A stretch of 48,257 nt of DNA from Clostridia bacterium (lineage in GTDB: Bacteria; Bacillota; Clostridia; Lachnospirales; Lachnospiraceae), in NCBI GenBank assembly GCA_910575245.1, contig CAJTEN010000033.1:1-48257 (forward strand), written 5' to 3'. Below the pieces are notes generated by a model. It searched no databases and was not told the DNA's origin. It worked only from the letters and a program-made list of their open reading frames with translations. Below, in pieces: positions 7,690 to 14,960 of the stretch. The translations under genes and the position numbers were made by a program. Numbering within the stretch: the first letter of the stretch is position 1; each line of letters begins with the position of its first letter.

Positions 7690-8355
7690 ATCACCAACCC
7701 CCACTTCAAGTGGGGGTTTGAAAAACGCCCCCAAGGGCTCTGTTACTGCTCGCCTGAAAGGCGGGTGGCGCAAGCATATTTTACTTGCTGCCGCTAAAAA
7801 GCGGCTCCTTCACTTTCTTCTTTTTGATCTTCTTCTGACTGTTCCTGAATGTATTTCTTTACGGCATCCTCTGTTACATTTCCTATCGTTGCCACATAAT
7901 ATCCTCTGGCCCAAAATGCTTTATTCCACTTACTTTGTTGCTCCGGATGCCTGTCATAGATCATCAGCGTGCTCTTCCCTTTTAAGTATCCCATAAAATT
8001 TGATACACTCATCTTCGGTGGTATACTTACGCACATATGTACATGATCGACACACACTGCTCCTTCTATTATTTCTACACCTTTGTATTTGCATAATGTA
8101 CTTAATATCTCCCGTACATCGCGCTTCATCTGCCCGAATAATTTCTTTTTTCTGTATTTGGGTATAAATACAATATGATACTGGCATTTCCACTTTGTAT
8201 GTGATAAACTTTTGCTGTTCATATGAACCGCCTCCTATTCTTGAGATTGGCTTGCGACACCTTTCTCATATTAACATAGGAGGCTTTTTTATGATATCCT
8301 CTTCGCTACAGCTCACTCTATTCTCCCCAGCATAGCTGGGGGATTAGCTATTTCA
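7690..8355 (-). mobile_element. IS200-type element A (tnpA only)
   Basis: The tnpA gene is flanked by subterminal hairpins: AACCCCCACTT/AAGTGGGGGTT at 7698-7720 and CCCCAGC/GCTGGGG near 8325-8341. The ends are approximate. There is no tnpB. It is a different, related element from the copies at 1, 10700 and 48145. Confidence 0.82.
7794..8222 (-). CDS. tnpA: IS200/IS605 family transposase TnpA (Y1 HUH)
   Basis: The 142-residue protein moves its element as single-stranded DNA. The HUH motif is seen in CVDHVHM, and the catalytic tyrosine in the helix AVKKYIQEQ after YYVATIGNV. The start MNSKSLSHTKWKC has AGGAGG upstream. It is full length, with a charged C-terminal extension. It should act on the hairpin ends of element A. 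Confidence 0.95.
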   Translation of the reverse strand: MNSKSLSHTKWKCQYHIVFIPKYRKKKLFGQMKRDVREILSTLCKYKGVEIIEGAVCVDHVHMCVSIPPKMSVSNFMGYLKGKSTLMIYDRHPEQQSKWNKAFWARGYYVATIGNVTEDAVKKYIQEQSEEDQKEESEGAAF

Positions 8356-8606
8356 TTTAGAAAATATGTTATACCAGCTTAGTTTAAATTTTAATACCTT
8401 AGTGTTACGAAATACTTCATAAAACAAGAGGCAAAGGTATAAAAATACTCAGCCTTTGGAAACCACGCAGATAATGCTTGAAACTAAACGGCTTCTATAT
8501 GGCCAAATCGTAACAGCCATACTCCCTTTTTAATCATTTTTACCAGCTGGAAAAGAATATTTGGTTGGAATTCAAATATGTCAGTGTCATATTCAGCTTA
8601 TCAACC

Positions 8607-8627
8607 TTCGGGCCAACTTGGCTCGAA
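8607..8627. repeat. TTCGGGCCA palindrome, copy 5
   Basis: TTCGGGCCAACTTGGCTCGAA, about 100 bp inside the right end of the 8.5-kb element. (Copy 4 is the last palindrome of the 6372-6484 cluster.). Confidence 0.6.
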
Positions 8628-8666
8628 GCTGGAGCATGTAATCATTACATTTCAGAAAAATGAAAT

Positions 8667-8687
8667 ACCGCTCTTTGGAAGAGCGGT
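8667..8687. terminator. Strong hairpin near the right element end
   Basis: ACCGCTCTT and AAGAGCGGT form a perfect stem. It may block transcription across the element boundary. Confidence 0.5.
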
Positions 8688-8719
8688 AGAAGTTGTAGGT
8701 TGGCAGTCCATTTTTATTG

Positions 8720-8738
8720 TAATCCTTTGTACACTGAA
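8720..8738. other. Right junction (attR) of the serine-recombinase element
   Basis: AATCCTTTGTACACTGAAG: the element half-site AATCCTT and the host half-site CTGAAG meet at TGTACA (8728-8733), the bases shared with the left junction. Confidence 0.65.
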
Positions 8739-8763
8739 GCAAAGATCACACAAAACAAAATAA

Positions 8764-8792
8764 CGGAAATGCCGTATTTATCATCATTTCCG
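8764..8792 (+). terminator. Conserved post-integrase hairpin, copy 1
   Basis: CGGAAATG and CATTTCCG around an AT-rich loop. The same hairpin follows int1 (10670-10699) and int3 (19474-19506). Here its integrase (int0) is 8.5 kb away because of the inserted element. Confidence 0.75.
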
Positions 8793-8801
8793 CCCTAATT
8801 A

Positions 8802-8828
8802 AAAAGAGCGCGAGACGGGACTCGAACC
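8802..8828 (-). other. att repeat 1: copy of the tRNA-Gly 3' end
   Basis: 27 bp identical to 19514-19540 or its near context, including GCGCGAGACGGGACTCGAAC, the T-arm and acceptor end of tRNA-Gly(GCC). There is no other tRNA part beside it, so this is a recombination scar and not a gene. Confidence 0.85.
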
Positions 8829-8917
8829 TTTTTTTGCCCCGGAAAGCCCATAAAATCAAGAAGGAATGCACACTGTCTACAGTGTGTCTACAATTTTGGT
8901 TCATACGTCCGAACAGA

Positions 8918-9145
8918 TTATGCCGCTTTGGAATAATCAATGACAGCAACTTCTTGCATAAGCTGTTTCGCTGTATTGACAAGGTATTCCAACTGCATTG
9001 CAACTTCGTCTGAATAATATTTTTCACCACATTGTTCACATTCTTCACAAGGCACGTTTTTGATAATAATAATACAGTTTTTATAATTGACTACATGGGT
9101 TGTCAAAGATGAAATTGTGGTTTTACATTTACAATACATACACAT
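8918..9145 (-). CDS. MqsA-like zinc-finger antitoxin (copy 1)
   Basis: A 75-residue protein of the YgiT/MqsA N-terminal type. Zinc-binding cysteine pairs are MCMYC near the start and CEECEQCGEKYYSDE at about 33-45. A helical tail ends in VIDYSKAA. It lacks the HTH domain of full MqsA, so it may bind only the partner protein. It starts 2 bp after the stop of the DUF4258 gene, so the two are translated together. A second complete pair (11576-12132) and a third antitoxin fragment (12384-12539) follow in the array. Confidence 0.82.
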   Translation of the reverse strand: MCMYCKCKTTISSLTTHVVNYKNCIIIIKNVPCEECEQCGEKYYSDEVAMQLEYLVNTAKQLMQEVAVIDYSKAA

Positions 9146-9147
9146 GA

Positions 9148-9462
9148 TTACTGCCCCTTTCTGGTTTTTAAATCTTTTTCAAATTTATCAGTGTTCGGGA
9201 AATAAGCTGTTATAAAAAACAAACTATTGTTATCTGAGCCGACAACAACATGCAATATGTCATTTTCCTTTGTATGTCCATAAACAAGGCAACTGGGGAG
9301 AGGAAAATCATCTGGATAGTCCTCTATGATTTCTCCTGTTTGCAGACATGATTTTACATCAGCAATACTGATATCTCTTTCCTGCATACGCTCTAAACAA
9401 TGCTTTGACCATTTTATATTGGAAGAATTGTTTATTAGTTTTTGAAGCTGTTCTATATCCAT
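9148..9462 (-). CDS. DUF4258 toxin-like protein (copy 1)
   Basis: The 104-residue protein fits the DUF4258 family, related in fold to RelE/BrnT-type RNase toxins. Visible conserved parts are WSKHCLERMQERDI, FPLPSCLVYG, LHVVVGSD and FITAYFPN. Toxin-first order with an MqsA-like partner resembles mqsRA. RNA cleavage is inference. It lies 300 bp from att repeat 1, where an addiction module would protect the integrated unit. Confidence 0.82.
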   Translation of the reverse strand: MDIEQLQKLINNSSNIKWSKHCLERMQERDISIADVKSCLQTGEIIEDYPDDFPLPSCLVYGHTKENDILHVVVGSDNNSLFFITAYFPNTDKFEKDLKTRKGQ

Positions 9463-9601
9463 ATCTGCATTTCCTTTTCTGTTGTTTACATATATTATAC
9501 ACTATTCCGGCATGAAATAAAATAAGTTTGTCAATCCCTTTACCGCAGGCACTCGGAGAGTGGGGATTTACAAGCGGGGCATGATCTAAATAATAGAAAC
9601 A

Positions 9602-9633
9602 GGGATATTTCAAATTGCTGGTTGAAATATCCC
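9602..9633. terminator. Hairpin after the IS110 remnant
   Basis: GGGATATTTCAA and TTGAAATATCCC form a 12-bp perfect stem. Confidence 0.55.
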
Positions 9634-9645
9634 TTGATTACTATT

Positions 9646-10046
9646 TTATCTTTTGTGCGGCGGTGTCGGATCGTTTGTCAAATCACCGAACTGCTTTAGT
9701 TTTGTCCAGCGGTCAAGGGTGTAATGTGCGATTTTTTTGAATCGGCCTTATCGGTCTTGGGCGTGCGTAGGGAATCCTCACCAAAGTCTTTGATGAGGAT
9801 GGGGTTTACGGCACTGACAAGGATACCGGCATCAGAAAGCCATGTGGCAACCGGTTCATAGTATCTGCCCGTATGTTCCATACAAACCTTTGTTTCCCCG
9901 TCAGGATCTCTGATCCGTTCAATCAGGTCATTAATTGCGGGCTGGGTGTGGGGAATGTCACAGGGAGGCATCAGGACAATGCCGCCCGGCCTGCGGATGG
10001 TGACGGTACTCTTACCCTTGGAAACATCAATACAAACTGCGTTCAT
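9646..10046 (-). pseudogene. IS110 family transposase, frameshifted and truncated
   Basis: The start MNAVCIDVSKGKSTVTI (ATG 10044-10046), then CMEHTGRYYEP and RTPKTDKADS are the DEDD catalytic motifs of IS110 transposases. In a run of seven A the frame shifts by one base. The correct continuation KKIAHYTLDRWTKLKQFG then runs in the other frame to a stop at 9646-9648. About 130 of roughly 400 residues remain, and the C-terminal serine-containing domain is missing. It is dead as an enzyme. Confidence 0.85.
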
Positions 10047-10260
10047 ACCAGATACTCCTTTGGAATGTATTAGCAATGGCCAATACCAGATTTACTCATT
10101 GCCTGTTCAATCTACTGGGTATCACACGAACGCCTGTGGGTTCAGCCTGCGTAAAACGAATGCTGCGAATGAGGGCTGGTTGGCTGACTTTCATACGGAC
10201 GTAAAGTTCCAGGAGGAAACGGCCAGACTTATTGCCTAACTCATTCTAACAGCTTAAGCA
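10047..10260 (-). other. Upstream non-coding part of the IS110 remnant
   Basis: IS110-group elements carry a structured non-coding (bridge) RNA upstream of the transposase gene. This 214-bp stretch holds that position and has no gene. It contains several short inverted repeats, but I cannot fold it reliably. The true element end is not visible. Confidence 0.35.
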
Positions 10261-10289
10261 ACAAGATAGATAATTCCTTACTGGCTGTA

Positions 10290-10616
10290 AGGGGTATTAA
10301 CCATAAATATATTGTAGTAGCAGGAAATTAATTCGAGGACATTCAGAGGAAGAACTTCTGAATAAGCTGGTAAAGCTGTACGAAGCAGATCTGAACCTTG
10401 ACAACAGAACATTGATGAGCGTTTTGTTGCTCTGGTGCCAAAAACAAAAGAATTACTTGACAAGCTGGAAATGGACGGAACCAATTTATTTGAACGCAAT
10501 GGGGAACGGTTAACAGCCCGGCAGATAGCGTATGTGCTGGAAAAATATGCACAGCGTCAATTTATAATCCGCTGACAGAAAAGGAGACATATTCCTTAAT
10601 ATCCGGCGCATTATAG
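10290..10616 (+). pseudogene. Tyrosine integrase remnant with internal deletions (int1)
   Basis: Pieces that match the integrase at 18361-19427 occur in order but in different frames: NHKYIV, then RKLIRGHSEEELLNKLVKLY (N-terminal DNA-binding part), then RFVALVPKTKELLDKLEMDG and LFERNGERLTARQIAYVLEK, then YNPLTEKETYSLISGAL and a stop. The core domain, catalytic arginines and histidine region are deleted. The GATTCAAA repeat and the conserved hairpin follow. Confidence 0.85.
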
Positions 10617-10630
10617 GACGCTGATAAAAG

Positions 10631-10650
10631 TTGATTCAAAGTGATTCAAA
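10631..10650 (+). repeat. Doubled GATTCAAA repeat after int1
   Basis: TTGATTCAAAGTGATTCAAA, in the same place relative to the integrase stop as at 198-217 and 19435-19454. Confidence 0.6.
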
Positions 10651-10669
10651 ATTTACACACAAAGAAAAA

Positions 10670-10699
10670 CGGAAACGCTGTAAATATCAACGTTTCCGC
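10670..10699 (+). terminator. Conserved post-integrase hairpin, copy 2
   Basis: CGGAAACG and CGTTTCCG with a similar AT-rich loop. The IS200-type element B begins directly after it. Confidence 0.75.
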
Positions 10700-11394
10700 T
10701 CTAAGTTAGCAACCCCCATTTCAAATGGGGGTTTAATTGTAACCCCTCCGGGGTCTATTACTGGTTCCGCCAGAGGCGGGTTCGCTATCACCATTAGTAC
10801 TGGTTGCCTCCGGTGGAGGCTCTTTTACTTTGTGGCTTCCCCTAACTTATCATTTTCTTCTTGTTCCCGGATATAATTTCGAATCGTCTCCTCATTTACA
10901 TTCCCGACTGTCGCCACATAATATCCTCTCGCCCATAAATGTCGGTCTCCCCATTTTGTCCGCATCTCCGGATGTCTGTCATAAAACATCAGGGCACTCT
11001 TCCCTTTCAGATATGACATGACTTCTGATACGCTCATCTTGGGCGGTATTGCCACGTACATATGAATATGATCCACACATACTTTCCCTTCAATAAGCTG
11101 TATCCCTTTCATCTCACATAATTTTTTGATGATCTCCACTAAATCCCTTTTATTGCTTCCATACATCACCTTTTTCCGGTATTTCGGGATAAATACAATA
11201 TGGTACGTGCAATTCCACCGCGTATGTTGTATACTTTGATTATCCATTATGGATACCTCCTTTGATTTCTGTTGTGGTTGCGAACCCACTTCATTATATC
11301 ATTGGAGGTTTTTATTTTGGTACTCTAGGCAACGCTACGGCTTATTCCATTCTCCCCATCTCAGATGGGGGATTAAAATACTTTTTCATTAAAA
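10700..11394 (-). mobile_element. IS200-type element B, complete copy
   Basis: Boundaries follow from identity with 1-106 and 48145-48257. The downstream end has the hairpin AACCCCCATTT/AAATGGGGGTT (10711-10733). The upstream end has CCCCATC/GATGGGG. Three more GC hairpins (CCCCTCCGGGG, CCGCCAGAGGCGG, GCCTCCGGTGGAGGC) lie between the downstream end and the tnpA stop. There is no tnpB. It has separated a post-integrase hairpin from att repeat 2. Confidence 0.9.
10825..11247 (-). CDS. tnpA: IS200/IS605 family transposase TnpA (element B)
   Basis: I start at MDNQSIQHTRWNC (ATG 11245-11247, GGAGG 9 bases upstream). Extending to 11289 has no site. The 140 residues hold CVDHIHM (HUH) and the tyrosine in TIRNYIREQ after YYVATVGNV. 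It is full length and intact. At least three copies of this element touch the window, which suggests recent activity in this genome. Confidence 0.95.
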   Translation of the reverse strand: MDNQSIQHTRWNCTYHIVFIPKYRKKVMYGSNKRDLVEIIKKLCEMKGIQLIEGKVCVDHIHMYVAIPPKMSVSEVMSYLKGKSALMFYDRHPEMRTKWGDRHLWARGYYVATVGNVNEETIRNYIREQEENDKLGEATK

Positions 11395-11396
11395 AA

Positions 11397-11417
11397 AGCG
11401 CGAGACGGGACTCGAAC
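11397..11417 (-). other. att repeat 2: copy of the tRNA-Gly 3' end
   Basis: AGCGCGAGACGGGACTCGAAC repeats the last 21 bases of the tRNA-Gly gene (from discriminator to T-loop). The following CCGGAAGCCGCATAAAATCA also resembles the sequence after att repeat 1, so both mark the left end of related elements. Confidence 0.85.
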
Positions 11418-11525
11418 AATATCACTGTTCCGGAAGCCGCATAAAATCAGGAAAGGAGATGCACGTTACACAGTGTGATTCAACTTTGATTCAAACATTG
11501 AGAATTTACATATCCGGAAACATCT

Positions 11526-11560
11526 AAACTGCTGGGTTATCGAATAACACTCAGCAGTTT
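11526..11560. terminator. Hairpin before antitoxin copy 2
   Basis: AAACTGCTG and CAGCAGTTT followed by TTT. The same hairpin recurs at 12334-12368 beside the third antitoxin copy, so it belongs to the toxin-antitoxin module. Confidence 0.65.
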
Positions 11561-11575
11561 TTTAATAATGCTTAC

Positions 11576-11806
11576 TTATGCGGCTTTGTTGTAATCAATA
11601 ATCATAACTTCACTGATCATCTTTTCTGCCTGTTTGCTTATTTTTTCAATTTCTTTCATGATTGCCATTGAGAAAAATTCCTCACCACATTGTGAACATT
11701 TCTTGCATGGAACATTTTTCACAATCAAGATACCGTTTTCCAGCTTCTCAACATAGATTGTTGTTGTTTCAATCATATGGTTGCTGCCACAAGTAAAGCA
11801 GTTCAT
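11576..11806 (-). CDS. MqsA-like zinc-finger antitoxin (copy 2)
   Basis: A 76-residue paralogue of the protein at 8918-9145. Cysteine pairs are in MNCFTCGSNHM and CKKCSQCGEEFFS. The C-terminal helix ends VMIIDYNKAA. The spacing to the DUF4258 gene is again 2 bp. Sequence drift from copy 1 is large outside the motifs, so the two modules were probably acquired separately and did not arise by recent duplication. Confidence 0.82.
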   Translation of the reverse strand: MNCFTCGSNHMIETTTIYVEKLENGILIVKNVPCKKCSQCGEEFFSMAIMKEIEKISKQAEKMISEVMIIDYNKAA

Positions 11807-11808
11807 AT

Positions 11809-12132
11809 TTAACGCCCCTTTCTGGTTTTAAAGTCCGGCTCCCATTCGTCAGCATTCGGGTAATATGCCGTTATTATGTGCAGATTGATGTTATCGCTTG
11901 CAACGACTACGTGTAAATATCTTCCGTTTATTGACATTCCCAACAACAGACAACTTGGGAACGGTTTATCATCTTCATACTGCTTTATGATTTCACCCTG
12001 CATGATGACTTTTATAATACTGTCTGAATCAATGTTTCTTTCCTTGCAACGTTTTATTACATGCGCAGTCATGATAACAGTATCGTCCGTACACAGTTTT
12101 CTTAAATTCTCAATATGCAAAGCCACTTTCAC
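11809..12132 (-). CDS. DUF4258 toxin-like protein (copy 2)
   Basis: A 107-residue DUF4258 protein. MTAHVIKRCKERNI, FPSCLLLGMSINGRYLHVV and HIITAYYPNADEWEPDF match copy 1 in the conserved parts. The likely start is a GTG at 12130-12132, since no ATG with a clear site is nearby; the start is uncertain. It reads into its antitoxin. Together with copy 1 it suggests that each stacked element carried one such module beside its att end. Confidence 0.8.
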   Translation of the reverse strand: MKVALHIENLRKLCTDDTVIMTAHVIKRCKERNIDSDSIIKVIMQGEIIKQYEDDKPFPSCLLLGMSINGRYLHVVVASDNINLHIITAYYPNADEWEPDFKTRKGR

Positions 12133-12208
12133 ACCTACTTTCCATATGAATATTATATCATTGCGGACAGGAAAATAAAAGAGAAACCGAAAAACCAGGC
12201 AAATTGAA

Positions 12209-12323
12209 TCTGAACGCGAACGGCGTTCCTCTGGATTGTATCAGGGAAATGCCGGGGCATAGCAACCTTTCAACAGCTCTTGAATACATATACAATCCTT
12301 TGACGGAAAAAGAAACATATCCG
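12209..12323 (+). pseudogene. Tyrosine integrase 3' remnant (int2)
   Basis: The frame reads LNANGVPLDCIREMPGHSNL then STALEYIYNPLTEKETY. This covers the HxxL box and the catalytic-tyrosine region of the same integrase family. It then runs directly into the TCCGGAAAATATCTAAACTG block that normally lies beside antitoxin genes. Everything between, including the gene end and an att repeat, has been deleted. Confidence 0.82.
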
Positions 12324-12333
12324 GAAAATATCT

Positions 12334-12368
12334 AAACTGCTGAGTTATCGAATATTACTCAGCAGTTT
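12334..12368. terminator. Hairpin before antitoxin fragment 3
   Basis: AAACTGCTGAG and CTCAGCAGTTT form a perfect stem, a near copy of 11526-11560. Confidence 0.65.
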
Positions 12369-12383
12369 CTTTATAATGTTTGC

Positions 12384-12539
12384 TTATGCTGCTTTAGAAT
12401 AATCAATAACCGAAATTTCCTGCATAAGCTGTTTTGCCATATTTATCAAAAATTCAAGTCGCTTTGCAACTTCATCTGCATAATATTTTTCGCCGCACTG
12501 TTCACACTCTTCGCAGGGTACATTTTTGATGATGATAAA
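12384..12539 (-). pseudogene. MqsA-like antitoxin, 5'-truncated (copy 3)
   Basis: The frame FIIIKNVPCEECEQCGEKYY continues to VIDYSKAA and a stop at 12384. It is closer to copy 1 than to copy 2. The first cysteine pair and the whole DUF4258 partner are missing, because transposase sequence starts at 12540. Confidence 0.82.
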
Positions 12540-13532
12540 CCGCCCCTACGGCAGAAAGCCTGTTTTTGCTGATATTAGCTATACTGGCGTTGGAGTCCGC
12601 AGATTCCATCCGTGCACTGTACAGACATTTTTTGTCCGGCATAACTGCAAAATCGCTTAATGCTTTTTACTATGCCTGCTCTTATGCAAAAGTGGACTGC
12701 TCTGTTTTTATGAATGTTACCGCCAGGCTGTCCCTGCGGCTGGTTCCGGCAGACCTGAGGTCACAGCCCCTCTTCTTTTGCATAGATGACACCAAGGTCT
12801 CAAAGTCCGGAAAGAAATTTGAGGATGTGTCAAAACTGTTTGACCATGCGGCGCATCATGGTTCCAATTACCTCAACGGGCACTGCTTTGTCAGCCTTAT
12901 GCTGTGCCTTCCGGTATGGAACAGGGACAGGATCTCTTACCCTGCCGTCCCGCTGGGATATCGTATGTGGCAGAAGAAGGAAGCAAAACTGGAGCTGGCC
13001 TCAGCCATGGTACGCCAGGTGATGCCGGAGTTTCCTACGCAGAAAAATGTCATCATCCTGTGTGGCAGCCGGTATGTGAAGCAGGATCTTGTGTCTGTCG
13101 TAGAGGAATATGAAAACCCTGACCTGATCGGCAATGCAGGGGCTGATTCCGTTATCTATGATCTGGCGCCTTTGCCCACAGGCAAAAAGGGCCGGCCGGC
13201 AAAACATGGCCGCCGCCTGTCAATAGAAAGCGACTTTACCCTTTCCGCTGAAAAGGTGGGCGATCATTATACGGGATACCGTCGTGTGCTGACAAATATC
13301 TTCGGAGCACGGGAAGTTATGACTTATGTAACCTGCACCGGGAAGGAAAATGGCACAAGAAGACTATTTTTCAGCACTGTTTTCCCCACACAACTGCAGA
13401 TCTTTTATGCATAGCAGGAGAAAGCGCCACTTAACCGGACGGGAAGCGGGTGGATGCCGTACATCCCCCCTGTTCCTGTATTCGTTCCGGTGGAACATAG
13501 AAGTAAGTTACTATGAGCAGAAAACTTTCTGA
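12540..13532 (+). pseudogene. IS4/IS701-like DDE transposase, degraded
   Basis: The main frame (12566-13414) covers most of a roughly 430-residue transposase: FFCIDDTKVSKSGKKFEDVS contains the first catalytic aspartate, followed by FDHAAHHGSNYLNGHCF and LPTGKKGRPAKHGRRLSIE. The place where relatives have a second aspartate (CDSWY) reads CGSRY, so the active site is lost as well. After 13414 the reading continues in two other frames, ending YSFRWNIEVSYYEQKTF at about 13532. Its left edge cuts the third antitoxin copy. Confidence 0.8.
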
Positions 13533-13694
13533 TCGTTATGCGTATACATGATCAGCATAGCTTAAAAGTTGTAAAGTAGTGCATATATTTTTACATATTG
13601 GTGATTCTTCTGGGTTTTAAATCCTGAGCCTGATCAACAAAACACCTCTGATTAATATTCCCAATGATTTTTAATGGTACATTAAGTAAAAATT

Positions 13695-14234
13695 TTATCT
13701 CTTCCTTACGTGTTCCAAAACTTCCTCTATACGTTTCATCGCTTCATATTCTTGGCAAGGCACTAATTGTTCCTCATAAATTGAATCATAATATGCCCGG
13801 AGAAGATTCGGAATATGCCTGGTATTCCATCTTCGTGGAATTGTAACAGGGTTAACCAATATTTTATCCAATTCCCATAATGCCTTATTGAATCTGTGCA
13901 ATTCTTTTTTCTGAAGCTTGGATCTAGCCTTTGCAATCCCGTGAGACTCATTGACTGACTCTAATACTTCAATCATCCTATCTTCTTTAGTGTCTCTGTA
14001 CTGATAAGATTTTACTATATCCTTTGCTATATCCAATGTAAAATAATCCCCTTTACGGAGTATCTCATAAATACTTTTGCAAATAATAGGTTCATAAGTA
14101 TTTGCTGACAATACTACATCTATTGGTATAACAGGATGATATACCCCCATATACATTTCATCTATTGAAAGCCCTTCATCAGATTCATAATATTTTGATT
14201 CCCAATTTTTATTTTTAACCAACGCATATACCAA
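13695..14234 (-). CDS. Hypothetical protein, 179 residues
   Basis: I recognise no family. The frame is clean. The start is uncertain: TTG at 14232-14234 is the longest, and an internal ATG before YMGVYHPVIP is possible. Visible parts are a beta-like N-terminal third, a helical middle (ICKSIYEILRKGDYF, DIAKDIVKSYQYRDTKED) and PRRWNTRHIPNLLRAYYDSI near the end. Charge is mixed and there is no signal peptide or membrane segment. AT-rich base use differs from the GC-rich recombinase region. It lies alone between a dead transposase and a small helical protein and is probably element cargo. Confidence 0.55.
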   Translation of the reverse strand: MVYALVKNKNWESKYYESDEGLSIDEMYMGVYHPVIPIDVVLSANTYEPIICKSIYEILRKGDYFTLDIAKDIVKSYQYRDTKEDRMIEVLESVNESHGIAKARSKLQKKELHRFNKALWELDKILVNPVTIPRRWNTRHIPNLLRAYYDSIYEEQLVPCQEYEAMKRIEEVLEHVRKR

Positions 14235-14360
14235 ACTCCCTCGACTATTCCTATATCAAATTTGAAATACTATAGAACCACACACAAAAGTTGCATATCT
14301 ATAATCAGGTGTAACAGATATGTAACTTTTATCATTTCATTTCATTCGCAAATACAAAAT

Positions 14361-14380
14361 CCGCATCGCATTACATGCGG
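14361..14380 (-). terminator. Terminator after the 95-residue gene
   Basis: CCGCAT and ATGCGG form the stem. On the minus strand it is followed by ATTTTG. It lies 46 bp after the stop at 14426. Confidence 0.6.
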
Positions 14381-14425
14381 ATAACAACATAATTGCAACA
14401 ACCTTTTACTACACAGGCATTAATG

Positions 14426-14713
14426 TTAAAGGCACATAGTCTCTCCCATCTCCATCTTTACTCTGATCCCATCTTCCATCTCAAATCTGTACGCTGCTGC
14501 TCCATAAGCTGCACCGCACTGATTATATGCAGTAATGACACGGTCAACTGCTTTTTTCTGCTCAGATGTTAGATTCAGACTATCCATTATATCGGAAGCT
14601 GCCTGCTCTTCTACCAATGCCTCCTGATAATATTTGTCCCTTTTTAAAATCTCCTCTAAACCTGTCATTGTCCTGTGTGCTGCTATGATCTCCAATAACC
14701 CATTTTCTTTCAT
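14426..14713 (-). CDS. Conserved helical protein, 95 residues
   Basis: A small protein with a charged first half and the helix LTSEQKKAVDRVITAYNQCG followed by AAYGAAAYRFEMEDGIR. The layout resembles small DUF6809-like helical proteins of Lachnospiraceae, but this is a weak match. GGAAGGGAAGAGGG-like purines precede the ATG. It has its own terminator. No function can be given. Confidence 0.6.
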   Translation of the reverse strand: MKENGLLEIIAAHRTMTGLEEILKRDKYYQEALVEEQAASDIMDSLNLTSEQKKAVDRVITAYNQCGAAYGAAAYRFEMEDGIRVKMEMGETMCL

Positions 14714-14896
14714 CTACCCTCTTCCCTTCCTATTCATAAAATCCCAATAACACATGGGTACAACACTTTTTTCATAATCCCTGGGATAAACTGTCATCAT
14801 AAATATACCCATTCTTTCATCAGGGCATATCTCATAAAGTCAGTTCCATAAATGTGTCTCCCATCCTATGGTCTATTGTTTAAAATCCCCACGAAA

Positions 14897-14933
14897 AAAG
14901 CAGGAGCCTTAATAGAATAAGGTTTCCTGCTTT
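14897..14933 (-). terminator. Terminator of the Rpn gene
   Basis: AAAGCAGGA and TCCTGCTTT with an inner CCTTA/TAAGG. On the minus strand TTTTTT follows. Confidence 0.8.
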
Positions 14934-14960
14934 CCAATCCTGTTATTTATTTGACTGCGC

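Larger units (their letters stand above)
227..8730. mobile_element. 8.5-kb integrative element with large serine recombinase
   Basis: Left of this block is the end of an integrase gene with its GATTCAAA repeat. Right of it is the hairpin (8764-8792) and tRNA-Gly repeat (8802) that directly follow the integrase at 19474-19538. The block therefore interrupts a once continuous int-repeat-hairpin-att unit. Its ends share TGTACA. Cargo: recombinase, a 58-aa and a 67-aa protein, a sigma-like HTH protein, a BtrH-like protein with its MerR regulator, an XRE regulator, an oriT-like palindrome cluster, a YhcG nuclease and a nested IS200 copy. No relaxase or conjugation gene is present, so at most it is mobilizable. 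Five copies of a TTCGGGCCA palindrome lie inside it and none was seen outside. Confidence 0.7.

Noticed and set aside
7690..11394. TnpB/IscB and a guide RNA with the IS200-type elements
   Set aside because: Both elements hold only tnpA; the space between tnpA and each end is about 100 bp with terminator-like hairpins.
8802..11417. Two extra tRNA-Gly genes suggested by tRNA-like sequence
   Set aside because: Only the T-arm and acceptor end are present; there is no anticodon arm. They are att repeats.
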